Both the position numbers and the translations under genes were made by a program. DNA of 64,000 bases from Fomes fomentarius (taxonomy: Eukaryota > Basidiomycota > Agaricomycetes > Polyporales > Polyporaceae), in the NCBI GenBank assembly GCA_022606135.1, contig JABYQN010000015.1, positions 558,001 through 622,000 on the forward strand. The letters are read 5' to 3'. Positions within the stretch are counted from its first letter, which is position 1; each line of letters opens with the position of its first letter. This document shows positions 11,558 through 22,172 of this stretch, in pieces. The notes beneath the pieces are model-generated. The model searched no databases. It worked only from the letters and a program-made list of their open reading frames with translations, and had not been told where the DNA came from.

Positions 11558-12265
11558 CGTCGAGTAAGATGGGTGAGCGAGGTTAGAGTTTCGTCGTGAT
11601 GGCGGTCGGCGACGACGAGCAAGAACGTCGAGCGTGGGAGCCATGATGGTATTAGACGCTTTCGGACCGGATTCCCGGTCAGTATGTGTGAGTGCAGAGA
11701 TATTGCGCGAGCGTAAACGTGGCACATAAGAATTAGTATGTATGTTCAGTGGTCGTTTGGCCGTGTCGCTCACGTTGAGCAGGAGGGCGGCCGCGACATG
11801 GGGGCTGGCCGGGGTGCGGGACATCAGAAACGTCAAGAATTCAAGTTGAAATTGAAGACAGAACTTAGAAGACCCGATGCCGTAGTCAGCTCGTCATCCT
11901 CTAGTAGAAGCACAACAACATCAACGTTCACCAGATACGAGCACTATTACAAAGACAGGTCATGTAAGTTGTTGTGAGCAAGCACAAATGCGATACATAT
12001 GTGAGGTTTCTGGCACATGGCAATATAGAGTCGTGGAAGCGAGAGAAAGCAGCGGTCAGCGGTCAGCGGTACAGCAATGTCCGGGGTCCAGGTACATAAT
12101 ATACAACATAATCACCAGCCCCTGGTCACAGGCACCAAGTAGTCGTACCTGTACCTCTATGACGGCGGGTGTACGGACAATCGTGTGTTCGTTTGGTATT
12201 CGTTTGGTATGCGTGAACGGCGGATGCCCATGCAACGAGCGCGTCTAAAGGGGATCGGCGACAAC
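11558..12265. other. Spacer upstream of the alpha-mannosidase gene
   Basis: Between the start of the mannosidase gene and the end of the IML2 gene, both on the minus strand. The mannosidase frame stays open upstream of the chosen start, so part could be extra N-terminal coding sequence. No other feature. Confidence 0.4.
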
Positions 12266-15200
12266 CTAGAGCCGTCGTCCACGCTCGAGAGCCTCCAGCG
12301 CAGCATGCGTTCGAACGTGCAATTGATTCTAGCGCAGGTGGGGAAGAGCGAAGGTAAGGGACAAAGGTCCGTCAGCACCAACCCAAAAACGCCCTCGGCA
12401 CACGGTACGGAGGCGGAAGACAGTTCCAAATGAGACTACGAACATACCTCCATGCTGAACTTGCCCTGTACACGGCCGCCAGAGTGGCGCAGTCAGTCAT
12501 CCGTGCTCACGCCATGGGGAAAAACCGGCAGCGCGGCAGAACTCACCTTCCGTCCAGCAGCGTTCACCTCGAGCGGTTTGCCTACCGAGGCCGCCAGTCG
12601 TTCAGCTTCTCGATCTCAAAGCACATTCACCCGAGTGGCGACTGGGTGGGGTCTAGGAATAGCGGTGAGAATAACTTACCTGAGAGGACGAGTTCTAAAT
12701 GCGTGCGCGCGCCATCCTTATCGCCCTGGCACGCCAGCAAACGCGCATACTCGAAATCTGCAGCGCGCCATCCGTTAGCACCCAGTCCGTCCTTCCCGCA
12801 CACCGGCCGCCGGAGTACGCGCGACACGGAGCAAGAAACAGCACAGGAGAGCCACTTACGCGCATAGTAGACGAGGTAGTGGTCATACACGATGCTCGGC
12901 CCATCCCTGAAGACAGCCTCAAACGCCTCCTTCGCGCCCTGCTCCGCCTCGCTGCGTCCCTCGAGCACAGATTTCTCCTCCTCCTTGTCAATGACCGCGT
13001 CCGAATCCGGATATGCCACAAATCGCAAGCAGATTCCCTTGAGGAAATTCGCCAGACATAGATCGTCCCAGAACTCGCCTTCCCGCTCCTCCAGGGTAAG
13101 AGAGTCGGCACTGGCAGTGCCGTACTTGGCAGGATCGTCGGCAAACTTGTGCAGAGCCGCGAGCTGCTGCTCGACGAGCGGGAGCATCCGGGACGCGATG
13201 ACGCTGTGTGGCGCGTGCGCTATTCCTAGGAAGAGGTACGCAAACTCGAGCGCGGGCAAGGCGAGTCGCCCGCCTTGCTGCTTGTGCTTCCGCGCCTTGC
13301 GTGCTACAAATTTCTACCGGCCCCGTTCGCACCAAGAGAAGTGAGCCAGTCAGCCAGCGAGAAGGAGGGTGAGGCGCCGCGGGCGGAGGAACGACAGAGG
13401 GCGGCAAATAGTGAGGGGCAAGGGCGATCGTGGATGAATCACGCGACGGTCCACGTAGGTCGCAGAACGCGCGCGCGTGTGTTTGGTGCGCGCATGCGTT
13501 ATTGTGTGGCGGTAGAAATCGGAATTCGGTGTGGGCCATGGATGAGTTGGACGGCACGTGAGATGAGAACCGCGGACCATCGTTCGGTCAGAGGGTGGAT
13601 TAGTGGTAGTGGTAGTAGTAAGGTTGTAGAATCGGAAGCAGAAGGCAAGATACATTCATATGATGAGCAAGCGGTTGCGAATGGCACCCTATGGATGCGC
13701 CGAGCTCTGTAACAAGAGAAAACCCTACTCACCTCAAGCGGAATAGACTTGCCTGCGATCCGCTGGCGCAACGCCGGGACCTTCTCCATTAGCTCAGCGA
13801 TCTCTCCTTCGTGCTTCTCGCCGCCGATTTGCAGCAGACAGACGGCAACGCCGTAAGTGTACGTCGCTTTCGACCACTATCTCCACACCACCCACATAAA
13901 CCGAGTGGCACATCAGCAGTAAATCCGCGTGCGAACAGAAACCACATCCGACCAAAATAGCGACAGAGGAAAAGTAATTGAGACCCACACACAGCGTAAG
14001 AAAAAACAATGTAAAACAGGTACAGAGAGGAAAGGGACGTACCGTCGCCTCCGCAGCGAGTATGCGCCACCGGTCGAGCGACGCGGGAACATCCCACAGC
14101 GCCAGGTTCGCAATCGCCATCTCCCAGAACGAGATGTGGTGCAAGTTCCGGTACTGGTTCTGGGCCTGCAACGCCCTCTGGTAGTACACGAGGGCCGCTG
14201 CCGGCTGACTCCGGCAGAGGTGCAGTCGCCCTTGGCCGAACAGGAAGAATACACCTGTGAAGTGCCGGTGCAAGGCGCACGACACGCGCGCACAGGCAAA
14301 AAGAACAGTCGCACGATGTCAGCGCAAGGTCTACATGAAACCTGAGAAAGATGAAACGAGAATGGACGCAGGCTAGCCCGGAAGAGAATGTGTATCTCGT
14401 ACGCCTGTCACTAGAGATATGCACAGAACACAGAACAGTTGACAGAAACAGTGGATGAAGAGAGAACAAACGGCGGTATAATTGGTAACGTGATACGTAC
14501 CGTTCGGGTAACGCTGAATGTGGTAATCAAGAATCTTCTGGGCCATGCGGATGTCGACACCCTCAAACGTAAAACTCGAAAGGACCAGATGGAAGATGAG
14601 GAGAGTCATATCACAGATGCTCCGCCGTATGCCTTCCTGGTCTGTCATGTCAAAGTCACCGTAAGTATCGCGTATCGTGGTGGCACGTCAATGACCGCGG
14701 AACGTGGGATATGGGTTTGAAAAAGGTCTGTGAGCCTCACAATCCAGTCGTCGATTCTGTAAAATGGAACCGGTACTAAGCGAAACGGAAGGACTCACCA
14801 ACTCCGACCGCAGGTGCATCATTCTCCGCGTTCCACCCGCCTGCCTTCTGCAGATAGGCGAGGCCAGCATGACGGTCGCCCTTGTACCCAAAAAGCTCGA
14901 CGATGGTGAGCAGCCTTGATGGCATCATTGAAAGTATCAAGTTCGACAGCCCGACGCCAAGATAGACACCGCTGCGAAAGTGCGCATCGATAGAGGTGTC
15001 CTCGGGTCCCTTGCCCTTCGCCTGTGCTTCTGCGTCTACGGCTTCGAGATACTTACCGAGTTGGCGGTATATACTGATCGTGGTCCGCATATTCAACCTT
15101 AACACCGAATTGTCCGAAATGAAATGAGAATCGTGATGAATATAAATGACAGAGGGAGAGAGAGAAGCCCGCGGAGAGACGCACGCTTCTTTGATGAATG

Positions 15201-17059
15201 CCAGCCAATCTCCGGAATACACGATCCCAAGAAGAGCCTACGAAGGAAACCTGGTAAGCACGATGGATAAGGCAAGTCACGATGTGATTGACAAGAAGCG
15301 ATAAGTCCGCCTTCGACGGCATCGGCATGGAACATGCCACCGTTAAGGACCGGAAATGCAGGAAATCGAATATCAGCGGATGTATCTGCCAATATACCGT
15401 GGAATAGGTAGGTGCACATCATGCTGGCGGCGCACAATGTGATCCTCGCATTTGGTAGCCAGATACACAGCCAGCTCACTAGCTGATTCGATGACCTGCC
15501 GTCATGGGGGGCGAATATCGAGCATCATCTTGTGAAGAGTTAGTTATTCACTCCTTCACGAAGGCTGTTGCCACTCGCACAACAGCACGATAACAGTAGC
15601 CGCAACGTCTTCCATATTGATGCACCTGTATTGGTTCTCGATCGAGGGGGGCGGCGATGAGTCCCGTGAGATCCTAATACAAGGATACAAGGGTCTGATG
15701 GGGACGAAGATAGAAGGAAGCGTCGACTGATTCGCAATGCCCACTTGCGCAGCCTCAGAAAAACATAGTGCCATCTTTTGGCTGACACTGCGGAGGAGAC
15801 ATGGAAGACTGGGCAAAACAGCACTGGATGACCGCATCGACAATTCGCGGATTGCTCCCGAAGCGATGCTATCCAGATTTGGGCATGCAATGAGTCATCA
15901 GAATTAGCATTTTAACTCTGATGCCCCTTGCTATGCTCATCCACAAAAACGTCCAGTGTGGCTAAACGGAAACGGGTAGCGGCAGTGTTCCCTCTACACA
16001 TGGCTCGCAGCCTGCTATTGGAGGGTACAGTTTCTGCAGATCCGCCGACGGAACGCCTAGTGGCTGTATGGAGTAGCGGACAGGGTGGAGTTGCCATACG
16101 GCGGTATGATCATGAACTGTAGCGGATTGCTAGCCCCACTCCATTAGCACGGAAAATGTGTCAAACAGCTGTGTGATTTGGCAGCTAGGACGTCAACTGC
16201 CACCTTGTACTTCCGCAGGTGTGATATGTCCGCGACATGCTAGGCACTGATGTGCAAAGCGAAACAAAAGCCATAATCCAGAACACTAGATTGAGAACAC
16301 GAGAACCAGTTGCGGTCAGAAAGCGACCACATTGACCTGATGGATGGTGCATCGTGCAACTTTGCATGTATAATAGGCAAGTTGCACTCGGCTCAGCCGA
16401 AAGGAGCAAATAAGACCCAGACAACCGCAGAATGCGTGGCGTAGCATGGAACATGGCGCGATGATCAGCAGAGGCACTGGAGGCGACTCACCTTCTCGAA
16501 TAGGGTCTCGGCGTAGATGAGTTCGGCATGACGCTCTGTTGGGGTCATGCTCTTGATAAAACCAACTCCGGACGTATTAAGGGAGCCGACCACAAGTCCA
16601 GCCAGACGTGTCGGCAGCGAAGCAGCGCGTTTCCTATGCTGGCTCGCGATGACATTCCCATGTCGTACATGTGCAAGTGCGTCCACCAGGTCCTGTGGAC
16701 GTGCTCAACGGGTATAGAAGAGAGGTGGCACTCAATGGAACTTGCCTCGTCTTCGAATGACATAAGGCCCTTGACGCACTGGATCAAACCGAAACCCGTA
16801 GCGGTATAGAGCCGTTCCCTGCCCGCCGTATAGCAGCAGTTTCGGTCGAAGAATTGGCAACTCACATCTTGGGGTCGTACTGTCTACAGAAATCCTCGGA
16901 CTCGAGCATGTGGGATCCGAGGAAGACATGAAGGCCGTACATGACGGCATCGATGTCCGGTGCTAACGATTTGTCGGGCTGGTATGGACCCGAGGGTAAG
17001 GGAGGCTGTGGGGTCTGCCAGAGCTGAAGTTTGGATTCTGTCGGTACGTCGTGCGCCAT
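12266..17059 (-). CDS. IML2/TTC39 family TPR-like protein
   Basis: Family landmarks: LPTRLAGLVVG, MTPTERHAELIYAETLFEK, ALLGIVYSGDWLAFIKEALN, GVYLGVGLSNLILSMMPSRL, IVELFGYKGDRHAGLAYLQ, FFLFGQGRLHLCRS, YPNGVFFLF, ALEFAYLFLGIAHAP, HFEYARLLACQGDKDGA and LHVRTHAALEAL. In yeast, Iml2 is a mitochondrial outer-membrane-linked protein tied to lipid-droplet and inclusion clearance; animal TTC39 proteins are related. The start is MAHDVPTESK at 17059. The last exons are tiny: 12465-12448 (18 nt, GKFSME) and 12328-12266 (63 nt). One intron has GC-AG ends (16693-16745) and one is 1,254 nt long (15238-16491); most others are about 50-100 nt. All phases I checked agree. The N-terminal exon is the least conserved part. 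Confidence 0.85.
16693..16745 (-). other. GC-AG intron in the IML2 gene
   Basis: The minus strand reads GACGAG|GCAAGT...CCACAG|GACCTGGTGGAC. The join gives FEDE-DLVDALAHV in phase 0. The intron is 53 nt, so reading through would shift the frame, and the donor matches the strong AG|GCAAGT consensus of GC-AG introns. Confidence 0.75.
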
Positions 17060-20000
17060 GCTGGAACGTCGAGCTAGCTGCAATGAACGTCGGGGTGTTG
17101 GCAGTCAGGAAATTCCAGTGTCGTATGCGGTGTCACCGGCGCTCGGGATGGTGGGGGATACGGCGGAGCAAGCGACCCAAAATGGTTGTGGTCGATATTT
17201 GAGGGCTATGCTATGTCGCGCATTGACAAGGATTAGTCAACAGGAAAGATTTGTAAAATAGCAAGTAATATGTGCTGCACGTCGCCGGGAACAGCGAGGA
17301 GGACAGCGAGAAGGGAGACAGAGGATGAGGAGCGAAGGCAAGATGGTCGTCCAGCTCGAACTGTCCGACGGCGCTCGGCCCCACCGGAGCGCCCAACGCA
17401 GGGTACCGAGGATGACGCGGTCATGTGAGCTTGCTTATACGTATACACGTTACGTTCTACGCGTCACACTCAGCCCACCGGTCGCACAACATTCAGCCCA
17501 ACCTTCCATTCTCTCCCCGACAACACGCTGACTACACGACAACGACCCTGGAGACCGCTGCCTGCCATCCCGCGACGCTCCGCAGCTGCGGGTATGTGGT
17601 TATGTTGTAACAACTTTCCCACATGCACAACATCGGTGAGTGGTGACTTCCATTCTCGCAAGCACTGAGACACCAATAGTTGCTCAGGCTATAGATATCG
17701 TCTCACGTTTTACTGCGGACTGCCAGTGAAAATCACTTGCATCTCTTGGAACTCTGATTACGACTCGCTGCTGCTACGGATCATGCTGCCAGTATACTGG
17801 GATCAAAACGCATCCAATCGGATGCCAAGTGTAGGGCTTCTCGTAAGTGTGCTGTCAACAGTACGGGTTACCCAGTAGTCACCGAACTGTGGCTATCACA
17901 ACGCATGAATAAAGCATTTTCCCGGCGAAGCTCTTGTCGCGGGAGAAGCCTTTCCCTATTGACGATCAACCCCCGTCCGGCACCAAGTTTGCCCAACATA
18001 GTAGGTTTCTTACCTCGATCGTGGGCCAGAGTTGTCGGGAATGAGACGCATTACCTCTACGACGCTATCGGCCTTCTTGATACATCAACCCTACTCCGAC
18101 CCTGGCCCGGATCGTTGAGTTGTCCAGAGGCTAGCAACAGCATGGTGGCCCTGAGGCGCGTCGGGAAGCCGACAAACGAGAGCCACGACGACAGAGAACC
18201 ACCTCCCCTATATTATCAATATACAATGTCCCGCCCGAATCCCCGACCTCTCGGGACTGGAAAAACGCTGCAAAGCGCTACCGTTCAATATTCAGCCATC
18301 GACACGGATCATCACGAATGATTGCTGCTAGCATAGGCAAGCCGAGCAACGTTAGAAACATCTGCCAAACGCGACCCGATGCTTTCAGACATCCAAGTCC
18401 CAAGATCGCTCAAACAGGTCCGACCGAGGTCTCCGGTCAGTGCGGTCACCGTAGTCACATGGCACAACCTGACGCTCGAAGTTCGAGCGCTGGATCGTCG
18501 ACGTCCTCGATGCCACATCCGTCCGCACCGGGGCACGGCGTCGCCGCGTCGCGACCTCCATCTGTGTGTTGTTTCTGGCAGGTAGCAGCCTCCGGGCCCA
18601 GGACCCACCCACCACGTGCGGCCAGAAGCTGGGCTCGAGCGCGCAAACCAGCGTCACCCCTCCCGCTTCCAATCATTCCCGTCGCCTCAGGGTGCGCTCA
18701 CCCTTCTGGTCAATTGATTCCTAGTATCGTGATCCACAGCAATCGACGACCAGATCCGTTCCGCATCTGGACGGCCACAAACTTCCGGCGGCCTCTGGAG
18801 ATCCCCCTCCCGCTGAGATACAGGGCATGTGAAACTGCGTTCGCGCTCGAGGGCGCCTTCCCATAACCATATCGACCGCCCTGTACTCGTATTGTGTCCG
18901 GACGCTTGGGACGTTTTGGGACGCGGCGCGCCGATGCGGCGTAGTGGTTGTGCCCGAGGCCCTTCAGTCCCCTTCTTGATCCTGGTCTGCACTGCGCACT
19001 TCTCGCGGGTACGCCACCGACCACCATGTATGGGTGGTCCTGCGTCTGCCTATAGTACGAGTCTCACTCTGATTGTGATACCAATGCAACCACACATCGA
19101 TTGATGTTCTCATGCTCCGCGTTTCTGCCGATCGGCCATCGAACACACCACCTCTCGTTCTTCGTCGTTCGCGTCACCCTACTGTGGCCCAACACCAGCA
19201 AAGATGTATTTTTGGCAGATCGGACGAAGACGAAGACGAAGACGAACCGTTCGGAGGGCCCGACCCGACGTCTTCGACGAGCATCCCCACGAGCGGAGTC
19301 GGACTATCCCACTATCTCCCCTCGCTGCTTGCCACACGTACACGGCACTTGGAGCGACTGGACCCGCCTGAGCGGGCTCGGTGACCCCGCCGTGTCGGCA
19401 GCAGCCGGACTCGGGCGGGCATTCGCGCATTCACAGCGGTTCCTCGCAGTCGCCCCAGCGGGCTCGGGCTGAGCGAGCGAGATCCAATCTCGCACACACA
19501 CACACGACACGAGGGCGCAAAAAATGTGGTGGTGGTGGTGGTGGGTTCTACGAGAAGAGCGGGGGGTTTGTGTGTGTCCGCATCGAAGCTCGGGCTCCAG
19601 ATTCACCACCGGGCTCAGGACCCCCCGGGCGTTTCTTTGTGATGTCGCCGGCGCCCATAGTAGACATGGACTCGATGATGATGCGCACTTTTCCCGCGCT
19701 TTGCCATGGCTGGAGCCTGAGGCCTGAGGTTTTGGGCTTGATGCTTGAAGCTTGAACGGGGGGGCCGGGGGAGGTTGTGGGACGGGTTTGCGGCATGGTT
19801 GACAGCACGGTCCAGTGGTCAGACCGGTCAGAACTCAGTACTCAGGGAGGAGGGAGTTTGCCGAGCCCGGGCCTGCCAGTGGGTCTCGGCAAATGATCAC
19901 TGTATTGCGTTTGTGGACATCGCCGCGGTGTCGACGATGGTTTAATTCGACAAATTCGTAATGAGGATGCGCGGAGCTCACGTTATTATGAGCGCACCGC

Positions 20001-20508
20001 GTACGTACGCTATGACTATGGGCAGCGTGCTGTGTGCAGCGTGCCTGGACCGCACGCCCCCGAAGGCAGCAGCTGCCAGCGCCGGGTGGTCTAGTTGCGT
20101 AGTTCGGGCGGCTCCGGCGGACTCGGGGATTCGCGATTCACTACATCGGACACGTTCAGCCAAAGAAGGGAAGGAAGTGCAATGTCAGATTTGGGCACGG
20201 GTATATTGGCGTTCCGGAAGGTCCAGGGATACAGCACTAGACTACACGAAGAGGAGGAGGAGGAGGAGGAGAGCAAGGACAGCGTCCGGTATAGTAGCTA
20301 CATATACAGTAATCTAATGAGCGAGGAACTTGAAGCATGATAACCTAGCGATATGAGTAAGGCCAGTCGAAGAGATGATGCAAGATGCGATGGGAGAGAC
20401 GGGACGGAAGGGGAATATGCAATGGTGACTGTGTATATGACCGATGGCTCATAGATATAATAATAGGAGGGCATAGAGAAATATTCGAGCCTCGCTGGCC
20501 GTCGTTGT
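17060..20508. other. Large gene-free region between IML2 and the TEA factor
   Basis: About 3.4 kb with no reading frame I would call a gene. The longest frames (17905-18321 and 18318-18866, plus) have random-looking composition. Simple repeats: GACGAA near 19216, CA near 19493, GGT near 19525 and GAG near 20251. It may hold the IML2 promoter and the 3' region of the TEA gene, or a non-coding RNA that I cannot see. Confidence 0.4.
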
Positions 20509-22172
20509 TCAGAACGACTGCTGCCATGCACGGGATTGAGGATGTGAGTACGAGTGCGATGCCGAGGGGTACGCGGCATGTTGAGGCGGAGACTGTGACG
20601 GCGAGGACTGCTGTGACGTCGAAAGGTAGTAGCCCGTCGCGGGCGGCGAGTACTGTGACGCCTGCATGTGAGCGACGGCGGAGGTCTGGGCGAACGCCCA
20701 CTGCGAGTTCTGGTGGGATGGCATCCACTCGAGCGGACTCAGAGGGGCACTCTGGAACCCGGGCACAGAGCTGTAGGCCGGCGAGCTGCTCCTGTCGCTC
20801 GAGTTCGCATACGGGTCGTCCCCTGAGCATGTGCTCAGCGTGTGCCCAGGGGGACCCTGAAGCATCTCATCCGTCTCGTAATCGATGTCCTGGAAAGGCG
20901 CAGAGGAAGAGTTGTCAGACGCCACGGAGGATGAATTATCAGTGACCACGAGAAAGCGCACCTCGAGATCCTCGTCGCGAAGCGTGACGCTGAAGGGCGA
21001 GAGCGGCGAGCCTGCTGAGGTGTTGAAGTGGTAGCGGATCATCTTCACCGTGACCGGCTTCTCGGTCGGGTCGACGACCTGCTTGGATATTTCCTGTATG
21101 ATGCTGTAGGGGGACAGGTCTAGAGTTGCAGGGACGGAGGGGGGGTGCGAGGGTACGAGCATATGTCAGCGAGAAGCTCGATACGATGCATGGAAGGCAT
21201 GGGGACTTGCCTGTGCAGTTGCATAGCGTCTCCCAGTATCCAGGCGCGAGCCTCGTGTAGTGAAGGTAGGACATGCCGGCCGCGGTTCCCACTGACTCCT
21301 GAGTGTCGAGACATTCCATCTTCACAGGGATCGAATCGGTCTGCACGATGGTGTTTCCGCAGTAGACCGTGCACGTCGAGAGCAACGGCATTGGGGAGTG
21401 AGACTTGAACGTCACAGTCGGGTCGATGTAGCGGAGGGACCGCGGCTCGACCCACTGGTATGCCGAGTTCTGCAGCACCACCTCGGTCGACCTCGTCGCC
21501 TGTCCGTAGGTCTGGCCGGAAAGGGACCACGAGTCTGCCGGGGGCACGCTGATGACGACATGCACGACGCTGTTGACCGGCCCCAGCATTGAGCCTGCAC
21601 TGTTCGCATACTCGACGTCGGACATGCCCAGCTCCTGCTGCGACGGACGAGTCGGATGCATCATCTCGTAGTGGCGATCAGAAATCGCCTTCATGACTGT
21701 AAATTGAAATGACATGAGCGTCCATGATCAACAGGCCTATAGACAGGCTGCCGGGCGCGCGGCGCCGCTGAGTGCGGAGCCGGCGAGCAGGCAGATGTTA
21801 GAGGATCGGGCGGGGTACTCACTGTGCTTTCCCGCGTTGGTGTCGCGGAGCTGCTGAATGCGGCTCCCGACCTGCTTCGCGGTGCGGATCTGCCCGGTCT
21901 TTTTGAGGATGTACTCTGCGATGAACTTGTTGCGATTTGGGAATCGTGTAAGTCCCCGGGGCGACTTGGACTCGGCGGGGGCATACTTCTCCAGCCCTGG
22001 GAGTGGCACTGTCAGCGACCGGCACGTGCCCTTCCCAAAGGGACAACAGACCTTCCATGAGGGCTGCTTCGAGGAGGGGAGGCCATACGACCTCGTTCTT
22101 GTCTTTGGACATGCGGTAGCATTTGCGGCCAGCGAGGATGGTCTTGAAGGCTGAGTTCGGGGCGTCAGGCAT
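20509..22172 (-). CDS. TEA/ATTS-domain transcription factor
   Basis: The N-terminal TEA DNA-binding domain spans the first two exons: GRKCYRMSKDKNEVVWPPLL, EALMEGLEKY, RFPNRNKFIAEYILKKTG and IRTAKQVGSRIQQLRD. Relatives include TEAD, Tec1 and AbaA, which control development and morphogenesis. A second conserved-looking region follows (SVPPADSWSLSGQTYG to YLHYTRLAPGYWETLCN), then a Ser/Gln-rich probably disordered tail ending WQQSF. The start is MPDAPNSAF with a good Kozak context (GCCACCATG). Introns: a GTCTGT donor inside the TEA domain (after MEG), one after AGKH, a GC-AG intron (21120-21210) after LCNCT, and one after RDEDLE. Confidence 0.88.
21120..21210 (-). other. GC-AG intron in the TEA factor gene
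   Basis: The minus strand reads TGCACAG|GCAAGT...CTCTAG|ACCTGTCCC. Joining gives LCNCT-DLSPYSIIQEIS in one frame. I see no GT donor with the right phase nearby. Length 91 nt, longer than the other GC-AG introns here. Confidence 0.55.

Noticed and set aside
17905..18866. Two overlapping plus-strand frames of 138 and 182 codons
   Set aside because: Random composition, no motif, no promoter or neighbour support.
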